64,000 nt of DNA from Paenibacillus thiaminolyticus (GTDB lineage: Bacteria; Bacillota; Bacilli; Paenibacillales; Paenibacillaceae). Both the position numbers and the translations under genes were made by a program. The DNA is taken from NCBI RefSeq assembly GCF_007066085.1, contig NZ_CP041405.1:5421001-5485000 (forward strand), read 5' to 3'. Below, piece by piece: positions 1-9,180 of the stretch (the first letter of the stretch is position 1; each line of letters starts with the position of its first letter). The notes under the pieces are model-generated. The model ran no database searches. It saw only the letters and a program-made list of their open reading frames with translations, and was not told the DNA's origin.

Positions 1-26
1 GGCCTCGGATTAGTCCGAGGCCTTTT
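1..26 (+). terminator. Rho-independent terminator of a gene upstream of the window
   Basis: A perfect 9-bp stem (GGCCTCGGA at 1-9 with TCCGAGGCC at 14-22), a 4-nt loop and a TTTT tail. It ends a plus-strand transcript whose gene lies outside the window. Confidence 0.8.
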
Positions 27-322
27 CTTACAGGTATACACGGGGTGGAGCATGGTTAGACGGGCGCTCCACAAAAATGAGTAATTATCAAAAATGTCTT
101 TCACAACAATGTCTTTTACGTCTTTTGCACTCCACCAATACTCTTTGACCACGGTGAAGAACAACAGTGATTATTTTTCTCCGATGATGTCTCATTCAAC
201 CCACCCCCCTTTCTTAAAATACAATATGAGAAAGTACTTCAAATGATTGGACCAGTATCATAACCAGTTAATAAGGACATACCTATTATGGTTTCTTGCC
301 TTTCCTGACGTATCAGCCTCTG
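27..322. other. Intergenic stretch with no gene seen
   Basis: About 300 bases between the terminator and the broken gene at 323-670. No open frame with a ribosome binding site was found. I looked for a continuation of the minus-strand deacetylase fragment here and saw none in any frame. Confidence 0.5.
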
Positions 323-670
323 CTACCGACCGAGAGTCAGGACGGAGCGGATGGCTGGGAATTGGCCATAATGTGCGATATCTCGATATGTCCATTCCGC
401 GTGATTCCCGTGAAAGGAGCCTCCAGTCCCAACAAGTGAGGGAACAAGAAGAGGATTCGTCGCAGGTGTTCCATATGTTAAGTTGAAATGCAATCCCACT
501 CCTAATGACGGAGTAGATTTCGCCAATGAAACGGCTTCTAGGAAACCAAGGGTATTGACCATTAAAGAAGCGCTGCTTACTGTTCCGAAACGATGTGCTT
601 CCATAATACCACGATTAATGCTGCACGACAGACCGAAGTCGTCTGCGTTAATAATTACGTACCGAGGCAA
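323..670 (-). pseudogene. Truncated ChbG/YdjC-family carbohydrate deacetylase (N-terminal part only)
   Basis: The 115-residue product begins PRYVIINADDFGLS and continues with NRGIMEAHRFGTVSSASLMVN, typical of the N-terminus of the YdjC/ChbG/HpnK deacetylases, in which the ADD motif contributes metal-binding aspartates. Intact members are about 230-290 residues and carry a downstream His-containing metal motif (family knowledge); this frame stops before that point. The start is TTG at 668-670, preceded by a good binding site (AAGGTGGGA), so the 5' end looks intact and the 3' part is missing. It lacks the metal-site histidines and is probably inactive. It could also be a remnant left by a deletion. 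Confidence 0.7.
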
Positions 671-876
671 TTCAATCCCACCTTACTGCATTTGCTAAGA
701 ATAGTAAATGCATCTCGGGAGCAATGCTGTGTTCATCCTAAGTAAATGAAATGGCCCATTTACGATGCATTCGGAAATAGATAAGCCCCTGGTATCTCGA
801 CGATATTTCTTGTGTAAAAAATGTGTAAAATGATTTTGGGTTCTAACTTTATTTATCGCGAACTTTGAAAGTGAGG

Positions 877-925
877 AAGAATATAAAAACGCCCATAAAC
901 CTTATTGTACCAAGGTTTATGGGCG
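877..925 (-). terminator. Rho-independent terminator of tRNA-Arg
   Basis: A perfect 14-bp inverted repeat (890-903 with 912-925) around an 8-nt loop. On the minus strand it is followed by TTTTTATATTC, placing an intrinsic terminator about 40 bases after the tRNA 3' end. Confidence 0.85.
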
Positions 926-962
926 TTATGCTCAAATATCAATCTTGTTTAGAAGGAAAACA

Positions 963-1039
<77 letters not shown>

Positions 1040-1071
1040 AAGAGAGATAAACTGTTTTTGCAACAATGATG

Positions 1072-1100
1072 ATTGTATCAAAAATTCACTGATCTTGCAA
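1072..1100 (-). promoter_or_regulatory. SigA-type promoter for tRNA-Arg
   Basis: On the minus strand TTGCAA (1095-1100) and TACAAT (1072-1077) are separated by 17 bases, with TGA before the -10 giving an extended -10. The -10 lies 32 bases upstream of the mature tRNA 5' end. Confidence 0.75.
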
Positions 1101-1210
1101 CGGTAAAATTAAAAAAATTGCTGCCTAATTGCTGCCTATACATTTATTACAATATTTCTCAGTAAGCAATCAGAAACGAAGATCCAAAACTGATTCATCT
1201 CTTTTACCTC

Positions 1211-1431
1211 ATGAATGTTGGGGGGACTATCTCCTTTAAGTATACTATTCTCAAAAAAGAAAATGGATTCGGCAATTTAGTACAAAAGTGGAGCACGGAT
1301 GACACGGATGAAAAACGATACGTCGTACTATCGGGTATATTACAAATCCGTCTAAAAGAAATAATTTAGGTTTTGCCGCCAACCGAATTGAACAGGCTGT
1401 TCATAAAGGGAAACGGGAAGGGGAAGTCTGA
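1211..1431 (+). pseudogene. Possible frameshifted small-gene relic
   Basis: An ATG at 1211 opens 52 codons ending at 1369 (MNVGGTISFKYTILKK...). A second frame, open from 1312, continues to a stop at 1429-1431 and ends RNNLGFAANRIEQAVHKG. The two segments overlap, and the junction would need one shift near 1320-1350. The second part has protein-like composition, but no family is recognised and there is no strong ribosome binding site. This may be chance. The rest of 1101-1600 holds nothing I can identify. Confidence 0.2.
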
Positions 1432-1611
1432 ATAGAGGGTCCGGGGCTATCCGGCCTATCCCCATGATTCGCAGGGGGAGAACTGCACGGCGATATGGTA
1501 TAATGGCTTATCGGCGTCACGGATGCCGCCGCTCCCGCATCCCGCGCAAATCATACATAGAATCGATGGATGGCTACAGTAGTCGGCTTGATATAGAAAG
1601 AAGGTGCTTGC

Positions 1612-2559
1612 ATGACGGACGATCAGATCCTGCCGGAAAAAAACAATGTCGTTCTGTTTCCGAAAACGCATGATTATTACCAAATCGAATTGACACGCAT
1701 GCTGGAGTCCGAGCGTTACGGAGAAGCGATCGCGCTCCTCCGCTTCCTGCTGCAATGCGGAGGAGAGGACGATCAGATTAGAGCGGAATGGAACGCGCTG
1801 ATGCAATGGTTAATAACGGCGTTCCCGGAAGCAGAGCGGACCGCTGAAGAAGGCTTCCCGGAGTCGGAGCCTTGGACCGAGGAAGCCGAGGACAGCGGAG
1901 ATACGGAACAGGATATGTTGAAGCAGCAGATCCATCAGAAGCTTCAAGCAGACAGTCAATATATCGCAAGGCTGCTTGCCTCGCTGACCGAAGGTGACAT
2001 GGATGATCGCAAGCTCCTTGTCCTGGAGCAGCTGGCGGCAGCCGAGGATGATTCTATCGATCCTTCGTTGATTCGAATGCTGGAGCATGAGCCGCTGCAT
2101 CCGCTCTTGCAATTCGGCATTTTGCAGACGCTGAAGCGTCGGGGAATCGAAGGAGAGGTATTTTTTAACCGCGGCCAGGAGCGTGTCATCGTCGACCTCG
2201 AAGCGACACCGCTTGATTTGGAGTCCTTTCCTCCGAATGCGGTCGCCCCGGCGGAGCGGGTGAACGAATCCGCGGCGGTGCGGGAGCCGTCGCTAGCCTA
2301 CTTCGCATCCGAGATGTGGCAGCAGTTCCTTAAGTTGATATACGGCACTTCGATGTACCGCCGTCTCTGCGAAGGGGATGAACGGGAAGCGGATGCGTGG
2401 GCGGCCGCCCTGCACCGGATCGTCGCCCGGCTGCTCCATATCGAAGAGGAGGAAGCGGAGGTTAAGACGATCTACGGACTGACCGGGGAGCTGCGGATAA
2501 GCTATGAGCGGGCGCTGCGGGCAATTACGCGTTCGCTGAGCGGGGAGCAGGACACCTGA
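1612..2559 (+). CDS. ysoA: YsoA-like conserved protein (helical, TPR-like)
   Basis: This 315-residue acidic protein sits directly before tig, where ysoA lies in Bacillus; the assignment rests on that position and on its helical repeat character. The N-terminal third (MTDDQILPEKNNVVLFPKTHDYYQIELTRMLES) continues into amphipathic helices resembling TPR hairpins (YGEAIALLRFLLQ, and later DRKLLVLEQLAAAEDDS). There is no signal peptide or membrane segment, so it is probably cytosolic. The binding site AGAAGGTG precedes ATG 1612. A separate sigA promoter for tig lies in the 199-bp gap that follows. Function is unknown; a role in protein-protein interaction is inference. Confidence 0.65.
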   Translation: MTDDQILPEKNNVVLFPKTHDYYQIELTRMLESERYGEAIALLRFLLQCGGEDDQIRAEWNALMQWLITAFPEAERTAEEGFPESEPWTEEAEDSGDTEQDMLKQQIHQKLQADSQYIARLLASLTEGDMDDRKLLVLEQLAAAEDDSIDPSLIRMLEHEPLHPLLQFGILQTLKRRGIEGEVFFNRGQERVIVDLEATPLDLESFPPNAVAPAERVNESAAVREPSLAYFASEMWQQFLKLIYGTSMYRRLCEGDEREADAWAAALHRIVARLLHIEEEEAEVKTIYGLTGELRISYERALRAITRSLSGEQDT

Positions 2560-2659
2560 ACCGGCGATGAGGCGGGGGAATTCCATCCGGCGGCCCCGTC
2601 TCTATGACAGCCGGGGAAAAACATATAATGGCACATAGGAAATGCCTGTAAGCATTGCC

Positions 2660-2688
2660 TTGAAAAACTTTTCGTAGTCGGCTATACT
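2660..2688 (+). promoter_or_regulatory. SigA promoter of tig
   Basis: TTGAAA (2660-2665), a 17-bp spacer and TATACT (2683-2688), placing the start of transcription near 2695, about 65 bases before the tig ATG. Confidence 0.8.
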
Positions 2689-2758
2689 ATAGTGGTTATT
2701 CCGGACGTATAATGGTACACTCTAGCCATGTGATCTTTTTTGGAGGGGAAGGCATAAA

Positions 2759-4042
2759 ATGAAAGCAACCTGGGAAAAAATAGAGAAGAACGTTGGGGTA
2801 TTGGAAGTGGAGGTCGACGCGGAGCGCGTGACGGAAGCGCTGGACCAAGCGTTTAAAAAAGTGTCCAAGCGAGTGAATGTTCCTGGTTTCCGTAAAGGAA
2901 GAGTGCCTCGCCCGATTTTTGAAGCCAAATATGGCGTGGAAAGCCTGTACCAAGACGCCATTGACATCATGCTTCCAGAGGCGTATACCCAAGCGGTAAA
3001 AGAAACCGACATCAAGCCGGTGGATCAGCCAGATGTCGAAGTGGAACAATTCGGCAAAGGCCAAACATTCAAATTCAAAGCAAAAGTAACCGTGAAGCCG
3101 GAAGTGCAGCTTGGCGAGTACAAAGGCCTTGAAGTGGAAAAGCAGTCGGTAGAAGTGACGGAAGAAGAGCTTGACGCTGAACTGAAGCGCATGCAGGAAC
3201 GTCATGCAGAGCTGATCATCGTTGATGAGGATGTTGCCGCTACAGGCGACAGCGTCGTGATTGACTTTGAAGGCTTCGTAGACGGGGAAGGATTCGAAGG
3301 CGGCAAGGCGGAGCGCTACACGCTTGAGCTGGGCTCCAACAGCTTCATTCCAGGCTTCGAGGATCAACTCGTTGGCATGGGAACAGGCGACTTCAAGGAT
3401 GTCGAAGTGACATTCCCTGAGCACTACCATGCAGAGAACCTGGCCGGCAAGCCAGCCGTATTCAAGGTGAAATTGCATGAAATCAAGCGCAAGCAGCTGC
3501 CTGTACTTGACGATGAGTTCGCTAAAGACGTAAGCGAGTTCGACACGCTTGAAGAATACAAGGCAGACCTGAAGCAGCAGCTTCAGTCCCGCAAGGAAAA
3601 AGAAGCGGAAGGCGCACGCGAAGCGGCTGTCGTGGACAAAGCGGCAGAGAACGCTGAAGTGGAAATCCCGCACGCGATGATCGAAAGCGAAATCCAGCAT
3701 ATGGTGAAAGATCTGGACAACCGCCTGCGGATGCAAGGCATGAACATCGATATGTTCCTGACGCTGTCCGGCCAGACGATTGCGGATCTGCGCGAGCAAA
3801 TGCAGAAGGAAGCGGACAAGCGCGTGAAGAACAATCTCGTCCTGGAGCAAATCGCCAAGGAAGAGAACCTCTCCGTCTCGGAAGAAGAGCTGTCTGCTGA
3901 ATTGGACAAGATGGCTGAAATGTACCAGCGCACAGCTGAAGAAATTCGCGACATCCTGACCAAAAACGGCACGATCGAGAACCTGCGCGAAGAATCATTG
4001 ATCCGCAAGACGATTGCATTTTTGGTGGAAAACAGCAAATAA
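2759..4042 (+). CDS. tig: Trigger factor, ribosome-associated chaperone and prolyl isomerase
   Basis: Binds at the ribosome exit tunnel near L23 and shields nascent chains; it also has peptidyl-prolyl isomerase activity. At 427 residues it has the usual family length. The N-terminal ribosome-binding domain contains the signature region VNVPGFRKGRVPRPIFEAKYG at about residues 40-60. The FKBP-type domain follows at about 160-245 (DSVVIDFEGFVDGEGFEGG ... SFIPGFEDQLVGM), then the long helical C-terminal substrate cradle. A strong site (GGAGGGG) precedes ATG 2759. It is transcribed alone from its own promoter and closed by the terminator at 4084-4123. The codon usage looks like that of a highly expressed gene. 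Confidence 0.97.
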   Translation: MKATWEKIEKNVGVLEVEVDAERVTEALDQAFKKVSKRVNVPGFRKGRVPRPIFEAKYGVESLYQDAIDIMLPEAYTQAVKETDIKPVDQPDVEVEQFGKGQTFKFKAKVTVKPEVQLGEYKGLEVEKQSVEVTEEELDAELKRMQERHAELIIVDEDVAATGDSVVIDFEGFVDGEGFEGGKAERYTLELGSNSFIPGFEDQLVGMGTGDFKDVEVTFPEHYHAENLAGKPAVFKVKLHEIKRKQLPVLDDEFAKDVSEFDTLEEYKADLKQQLQSRKEKEAEGAREAAVVDKAAENAEVEIPHAMIESEIQHMVKDLDNRLRMQGMNIDMFLTLSGQTIADLREQMQKEADKRVKNNLVLEQIAKEENLSVSEEELSAELDKMAEMYQRTAEEIRDILTKNGTIENLREESLIRKTIAFLVENSK

Positions 4043-4083
4043 TCCAATCACATACGATGTCGCAGCAATCTGCTGCTAACAGG

Positions 4084-4123
4084 ATAAGGCACGCACGTTT
4101 ATTTTTAGCGTGCCTTATTTTTT
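4084..4123 (+). terminator. Rho-independent terminator of tig
   Basis: An 11-bp stem (4084-4094 with 4108-4118, ATAAGGCACGC/GCGTGCCTTAT) followed by a run of T. Confidence 0.9.
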
Positions 4124-4310
4124 CCTCTGTCGCTCCGTCTCTCCCATCATCGCTTCTTGGCATACACATAACGTTTCGCTGTTCCGTTTCGAGTGGTACA
4201 TATTTATAGACAGTCTGACGCATGATGAACATAAGCTGCGCCGGATACATACACGGTTGGCGGGAATAGGCCCCGCTGCCATACATACACTAGTGGTAAC
4301 TGTTGTGGAA

Positions 4311-4339
4311 ATGACATCTTGTTCAGAAAATGATAAAAT
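4311..4339 (+). promoter_or_regulatory. Promoter of clpP (extended -10)
   Basis: ATGACA (4311-4316), a 17-bp spacer and TAAAAT (4334-4339), with TGA just before the -10. I found no CtsR-like direct repeat of the kind known upstream of Bacillus clpP. Confidence 0.6.
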
Positions 4340-4377
4340 AGAAATGTATAGCTTTGTAAAGAAAAGAGGTCGGTACC

Positions 4378-4974
4378 ATGAATTTAATCCCGATGGTCAT
4401 CGAACAGACAAATCGCGGCGAACGCTCTTACGATATTTACTCGCGCCTGCTGAAGGATCGCATTATTTTTCTGGGAAGCGCCATTGACGATGATGTAGCC
4501 AACAGCATCATCGCGCAGATGCTTTTCCTCCAGGCGGATGATCCGGAGAAGGACATTCATCTGTACATCAATTCTCCGGGCGGTTCCGTTACGGCGGGGA
4601 TGGCGATTTACGATACGATGCAGCATATCAAGCCGGATGTATCCACCATCTGCGTCGGTCTGGCCGCAAGCATGGGCTCGCTCCTGCTGACGTCAGGAGC
4701 GCCAGGCAAGCGCATTGCGCTGCCGAATAGCGAGATTATGATTCACCAGCCTCTAGGCGGCGTCCGCGGGCAAGCGTCCGATATTAAGATTCATGCCGAC
4801 TGGATTATTAAGACGAGACAGAAGCTGAACCAGATCTATGTAGATCGAACCGGGCAACCGTATGAGAAAATCGAACGGGATACCGACCGCGACTACTTCA
4901 TGAGTGCGGATGAAGCGAAGGCATATGGTCTTGTAGACAGCGTTCTGCATCCGGGAACTCCGGGTTTGAAGTAA
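4378..4974 (+). CDS. clpP: ATP-dependent Clp protease proteolytic subunit
   Basis: Self-compartmentalised serine protease; it forms a tetradecameric barrel that degrades substrates unfolded by ClpX or ClpC. The 198 residues match the family. The catalytic triad is present: Ser98 in GLAASMGS, His123 in MIHQPLGG and Asp172 in TDRDYF. The N-terminal [20 protein letters not shown] is typical and short, suggesting little or no propeptide. The binding site AAAGAGG precedes ATG 4378. clpX follows 12 bases after the stop, so the peptidase and its unfoldase are probably co-transcribed, unlike in Bacillus subtilis, where clpP stands alone (family knowledge). Confidence 0.97.
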   Translation: MNLIPMVIEQTNRGERSYDIYSRLLKDRIIFLGSAIDDDVANSIIAQMLFLQADDPEKDIHLYINSPGGSVTAGMAIYDTMQHIKPDVSTICVGLAASMGSLLLTSGAPGKRIALPNSEIMIHQPLGGVRGQASDIKIHADWIIKTRQKLNQIYVDRTGQPYEKIERDTDRDYFMSADEAKAYGLVDSVLHPGTPGLK

Positions 4975-4986
4975 GGGGGGATAGGA

Positions 4987-6234
4987 ATGTTCAAATTTAA
5001 CGAGGAGAAGGGCCAATTGAAGTGTTCTTTCTGCGGTAAGTCCCAGGAACAAGTTCGTAAGCTGGTCGCGGGACCAGGCGTATATATATGTGATGAGTGC
5101 ATCGAGCTCTGCACGGAGATCGTGGAGGAAGAGCTCGGTCACGAGGAAGAGATCGATCTGAAAGACATTCCGAAGCCGAAGGAGATCCGCGCGATTCTGG
5201 ATCAATATGTCATCGGCCAGGATCAAGCGAAGAAGTCGTTGTCGGTTGCGGTGTACAATCACTACAAACGCATTAACAGCCAGAACAAAACCGAGGATGT
5301 CGAACTCCAGAAGAGCAACATTCTGCTTGTCGGACCAACCGGGTCCGGGAAGACTCTGCTTGCGCAGACAATGGCCAAAATTTTGAATGTACCGTTTGCG
5401 ATTGCGGACGCCACGTCGTTGACCGAAGCCGGATATGTCGGCGAAGATGTCGAGAACATTTTGCTGAAGCTGATTCAGGCTGCGGATTACGATGTGGAGA
5501 AGGCAGAGCGGGGCATCATTTATATCGACGAGATTGATAAGGTGGCGCGCAAGTCCGAGAACCCTTCGATTACGAGAGATGTATCCGGGGAAGGCGTACA
5601 GCAGGCGCTCCTCAAGATTTTGGAAGGAACGGTTGCCTCGGTGCCGCCTCAAGGCGGACGCAAGCATCCGCATCAAGAGTTTATCCAGATTGACACGACG
5701 AATATTTTGTTCATTTGCGGCGGCGCGTTCGACGGGCTGGAGCAAATTATTAAGCGCCGTGTCGGCAAGAAGATTATCGGCTTCAATGCGGACGGAATGC
5801 AGAAGGATCTGAAGGCGGGCGAGTACTTGTCGTTGACGCTCCCGGAAGACCTGCTCAAATTCGGTCTCATTCCGGAATTCGTCGGCCGCTTGCCGGTCAT
5901 CTCGACCTTGGAGCCATTGGATGAGAATACGTTGGTCCGCATCTTGAGCGAGCCGAAGAATGCGCTGACGAAGCAGTATCAGAAGCTGCTGGAGATGGAC
6001 AACGTGAAGCTCGAATTTGAACCGAGTGCGCTGGAAGCCATTGCTCTGGAGGCGATCAAGCGGAATACGGGAGCACGCGGACTTCGTGCCATTATCGAAG
6101 GCATCATGCTGGACGTAATGTACGAAGTGCCGTCGCGGGATGATATTTCGACCTGCGTCATTACCGAGCAAGTCGTGCGCGAACGAATGATTCCGGAACT
6201 GACGACGGATAAGAAGCAGGAGGAAAGCGCCTAA
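4987..6234 (+). CDS. clpX: ClpX, AAA+ unfoldase of the Clp protease
   Basis: Hexameric unfoldase that recognises substrates and feeds them to ClpP. The 415 residues show an N-terminal C4 zinc-binding dimerisation domain (Cys13, Cys16, Cys35, Cys38), the Walker A motif GPTGSGKT, the Walker B motif IIYIDEIDK and the ClpP-contacting IGF loop in [12 protein letters not shown]. The site AAGGGGG precedes ATG 4987. It directly follows clpP, and ispG starts 41 bases after its stop, so ispG may be read from the same transcript. Confidence 0.97.
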   Translation: MFKFNEEKGQLKCSFCGKSQEQVRKLVAGPGVYICDECIELCTEIVEEELGHEEEIDLKDIPKPKEIRAILDQYVIGQDQAKKSLSVAVYNHYKRINSQNKTEDVELQKSNILLVGPTGSGKTLLAQTMAKILNVPFAIADATSLTEAGYVGEDVENILLKLIQAADYDVEKAERGIIYIDEIDKVARKSENPSITRDVSGEGVQQALLKILEGTVASVPPQGGRKHPHQEFIQIDTTNILFICGGAFDGLEQIIKRRVGKKIIGFNADGMQKDLKAGEYLSLTLPEDLLKFGLIPEFVGRLPVISTLEPLDENTLVRILSEPKNALTKQYQKLLEMDNVKLEFEPSALEAIALEAIKRNTGARGLRAIIEGIMLDVMYEVPSRDDISTCVITEQVVRERMIPELTTDKKQEESA

Positions 6235-6275
6235 TCGGCGCTTTTCCGTCCGTTTCCGGCATGGGAGAGAATGAT

Positions 6276-7373
6276 ATGTATTTGCGACATCAGACAAGAC
6301 CTGTACAAGTAGGCAACGTTACGATTGGCGGAAGCAATGACGTCATCATTCAGAGCATGTGCACCACGAAGACGGCGGACGTTCAGGCGACTGTAGCCGA
6401 GATTCACCGGCTGGAAGAAGCGGGATGCCAGGTCGTGCGCGTCACGGTGAACAATGAAGAAGCCGCGGAAGCGATCAAGGAGATCAAGAAGCAGATCTCG
6501 ATACCGCTTGTCGCGGATATTCATTTCGACTATCGCCTGGCGTTGAAGGCGATTGAGAACGGCATCGACAAGGTCCGCATCAACCCGGGCAATATTGGCC
6601 GCCGTCACAAAGTCGAAGCCGTCGTCCAAGCATGCAAAGAACGGGGAATTCCGATCCGGATCGGCGTCAATGCCGGTTCATTGGAACATCATCTGCTGGA
6701 GAAATACGGGTATCCAACGCCTGAAGCGATGGTTGAGAGCGCGCTGTTTCATATCGGAATTTTGGAAGAGCTGGATTTCCACGATATTATCGTATCGCTC
6801 AAGGCTTCGGACGTGCCGATGGCCATTGCTGCTTACACGAAGGCTGCGGAAGTCATTCCTTACCCTCTTCATCTGGGAATTACGGAAGCCGGAACGCTAT
6901 TCTCCGGGACGATCAAGAGCGCTGCCGGTCTCGGCGCGTTGCTCTCGCTTGGCATCGGCTCTACCGTGCGCGTCAGCTTGAGCGCCGATCCGGTCGAGGA
7001 AGTGAAGGTGGCCCGCGAATTGCTCAAATCGTTCGGGCTGATCTCGAATGCGGCGACGCTGGTTTCTTGTCCGACCTGCGGACGTCTGGACATCGATCTG
7101 TTCTCGATTGCCAATGAAGTTGAAGAATATATATCGAAGATCAAGGTGCCGATCAAAGTATCGGTGCTCGGATGCGCCGTTAACGGGCCAGGCGAGGCTC
7201 GCGAGGCAGATATCGGCATTGCCGGGGCGCGCGGCGAGGGATTATTGTTCCGGTACGGAGAGATGATCCGCAAAGTGCCTGAATCGGAAATGGTCGCGGA
7301 ATTGAAAAAAGAAATCGATTATATTGTCGCGGAGTACGAGCGGACCGGTCAGATTCCGGGGCGCAAGCATTAA
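6276..7373 (+). CDS. ispG: 4-hydroxy-3-methylbut-2-en-1-yl diphosphate synthase (IspG/GcpE)
   Basis: Iron-sulfur enzyme of the MEP isoprenoid pathway that converts MEcPP to HMBPP. The product has 365 residues from ATG 6276 ([15 protein letters not shown]), chosen because GGGAG lies 8 bases upstream; an in-frame ATG at 6261 has no binding site. The 4Fe-4S cluster cysteines are in [10 protein letters not shown] and in [12 protein letters not shown]. The short two-domain bacterial form is complete. It is placed after clpX and ended by a clear terminator. Confidence 0.95.
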   Translation: MYLRHQTRPVQVGNVTIGGSNDVIIQSMCTTKTADVQATVAEIHRLEEAGCQVVRVTVNNEEAAEAIKEIKKQISIPLVADIHFDYRLALKAIENGIDKVRINPGNIGRRHKVEAVVQACKERGIPIRIGVNAGSLEHHLLEKYGYPTPEAMVESALFHIGILEELDFHDIIVSLKASDVPMAIAAYTKAAEVIPYPLHLGITEAGTLFSGTIKSAAGLGALLSLGIGSTVRVSLSADPVEEVKVARELLKSFGLISNAATLVSCPTCGRLDIDLFSIANEVEEYISKIKVPIKVSVLGCAVNGPGEAREADIGIAGARGEGLLFRYGEMIRKVPESEMVAELKKEIDYIVAEYERTGQIPGRKH

Positions 7374-7390
7374 GCGAATCGATATACAGA

Positions 7391-7422
7391 GAAGCCGGCG
7401 TATCTTACGCCGGCTTCTTGTT
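7391..7422 (+). terminator. Rho-independent terminator after ispG
   Basis: A perfect 12-bp stem (7391-7402 with 7406-7417), a 3-nt loop and the T-rich tail TTGTT. The next genes run towards it on the minus strand. Confidence 0.8.
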
Positions 7423-7434
7423 CGTATGTACGGA

Positions 7435-7848
7435 CTAGACGGCGCTCTCGCTGGCGGACACGGCCGCGCCGCTATCGTGCGAGACGGAAGCGGAGGCCTT
7501 CTTCGCTTCGCCCATGGAGCTCGTTCCATTGAATTGCCCGCCATCCTTAATAATGAAGGCGGAGCAGGTTGCATTGCCGTTCAGTTGGCCGGTCGATTCG
7601 ATGAGGAGGGAGCCGGAGGCAATCACATCACCGGTCAGCGAGCCGGCGATAACGACGCTCACTCCTTCCACGTCAGCGAAGACAACGCCCGTCTCCCCAA
7701 TCGTAATATTGCGGCTGCAGCGGATCGAGCCGCGAATGCGCCCCTCTATCCGGAGATCCGTCTCGCAATCTACCGTTCCTTCCAATGTAGTTGCCTGACC
7801 GATTAACGTGTCAGTACCAGGCGATCTTTTTTCATTTCTGGAAAACAT
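7435..7848 (-). CDS. Bactofilin (polymer-forming cytoskeletal protein)
   Basis: The 137-residue product has the DUF583 beta-helix core, with alternating short strands such as IGQATTLEGTVDCETDLRIE, GRIRGSIRCSRNITIGETG and GSLLIESTGQLNGNATC. Low-complexity Ala/Ser-rich ends flank the core. Bactofilins polymerise without nucleotide and scaffold wall-modifying enzymes at the membrane. A binding site (GAGAGGGG) precedes ATG 7848. It follows the M23 peptidase gene by 38 bases on the same strand, which supports a joint role in local peptidoglycan remodelling (inference from the pairing known for this family). Confidence 0.85.
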   Translation of the reverse strand: MFSRNEKRSPGTDTLIGQATTLEGTVDCETDLRIEGRIRGSIRCSRNITIGETGVVFADVEGVSVVIAGSLTGDVIASGSLLIESTGQLNGNATCSAFIIKDGGQFNGTSSMGEAKKASASVSHDSGAAVSASESAV

Positions 7849-7886
7849 GTTTCTGCCCCTCTCTTATCCTGTCATCTGACATTTTT

Positions 7887-8906
7887 CTACTTATCTCCGG
7901 GTCCGATATAGATGGCGGGATCGACCGCCTCTTCACCTTGGCGGACCTCGAAATGCAGGTGAGCCCCGGTGCTTCTGCCAGTCGAGCCCATCTTGCCGAT
8001 CCTCTGCCCTTTATTCACCTGCTCTCCGGAACGGACGCTGCGCTCGCTGAGATGGAGATAACGGGTGGTCAGCGATGAACCGTGATCGATGATAAGGTAG
8101 TTGCCCTTCATCTTGTCGAAATTCGAGGCGATGACTTTGCCGTCTGCCGCGGCGTAGACGGGATCGCCCTTGTCCCCTCCAATATCCAGGCCGGCATGGA
8201 ACGCGCTGCCTCCATAGAACGGGTCGGAGCGGCTGCCGAAGCGAGACGTAATATAGATGCTGTCCGTCGGCCAGAATGTAGGGGTGGAATCGAGCCGCTG
8301 CTTGAATGTCTCCGCTTGCGCCAACAGGGCGGGAATTGTTGTCATCCAGTCTCGCCATGTCGCTTCCATCCGGCGTAACTGCCGATGCGTATCTGCCAAC
8401 GAATTCGAGGGAACAGTCAGCGGATAAAGGCGGGAATCAGAGGGCTGCGCATCATCGGACAGCTTCTGAATATATTCACCGCCCACAGGAAGCTGGCCGG
8501 CTTCGCCGAACGAATATGTTTTGCCGGAGGAAGAGCCTGCCGGCGACGGTACCGCTTCTCCGGAGACGCGCAAGTAATGCTGCAGCTGCTGCTCCCACTG
8601 CGCGACTTGATCCATTCGCTCCTTCATCCGGTTCGATTCGGTCATAAGCGCGGATAATTGGCGGCGGGCGGTCGCAAGCTGCTCCTGCTTCTCGGTGATA
8701 TCTGATTCCAGCTTCGCTTGCTCCGCGCGCATGGTATGCAACGATGCCGTCTGGGCGATGAAAAGAATTATCGCTGCCGTAATCGATACAATGATCGCAA
8801 TGCCGGCAACCGTGATGAGCAGCGCCGGAATGCTGAATTGAACCGCCGGGCGATCAGCCCCGCGAATCAGCATCCATGTCCAACGCTGGCTGCGCTTCGT
8901 AGACAT
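7887..8906 (-). CDS. Membrane-anchored M23 (LytM-type) peptidoglycan endopeptidase
   Basis: The 339 residues comprise a short basic N-terminus, one membrane segment (about residues 27-50, ALLITVAGIAIIVSITAAII), a coiled coil (about 55-110, HTMRAEQAKLESDITEKQEQ), a linker, and a C-terminal M23 domain. The zinc ligands are present: HAGLDIG (His and Asp) and HLHFE. It is therefore predicted to be an active cross-link hydrolase outside the membrane. An AGGAGGAT site precedes ATG 8906. It is the first gene of a two-gene minus-strand unit with the bactofilin, and is divergent from lonB. Confidence 0.9.
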   Translation of the reverse strand: MSTKRSQRWTWMLIRGADRPAVQFSIPALLITVAGIAIIVSITAAIILFIAQTASLHTMRAEQAKLESDITEKQEQLATARRQLSALMTESNRMKERMDQVAQWEQQLQHYLRVSGEAVPSPAGSSSGKTYSFGEAGQLPVGGEYIQKLSDDAQPSDSRLYPLTVPSNSLADTHRQLRRMEATWRDWMTTIPALLAQAETFKQRLDSTPTFWPTDSIYITSRFGSRSDPFYGGSAFHAGLDIGGDKGDPVYAAADGKVIASNFDKMKGNYLIIDHGSSLTTRYLHLSERSVRSGEQVNKGQRIGKMGSTGRSTGAHLHFEVRQGEEAVDPAIYIGPGDK

Positions 8907-9180
8907 ATTGCACTATCCTCCTGAGATGGATAATCGGGAAAACAAAACGATCTTCTACAACACTCCTATTGTACATGAGCAGCAGTTAAATGTAACCAAT
9001 TTCTTGGCAAGTTTTGACGATTGTTCACGATATAACAGATATTTGCCTTGCAGGGAGCTTATCATTTCTCATTCCCTCATCGGCAGCCACTTATAATGCA
9101 TCCGGCTAAGGGTAATACTACCAAGTATTGAACTTTACCGGATTTCTTGCGCCATGGGGCTGCTACGGGAGGATGAAACT

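Noticed and set aside
247..698. Plus-strand frames opposite the truncated deacetylase
   Set aside because: The minus-strand reading shows a clear family motif; the plus frames do not.
2696..3850. 384-codon minus-strand open frame opposite tig
   Set aside because: Shadow of the trigger factor gene; His/Phe-rich translation with no known domain.
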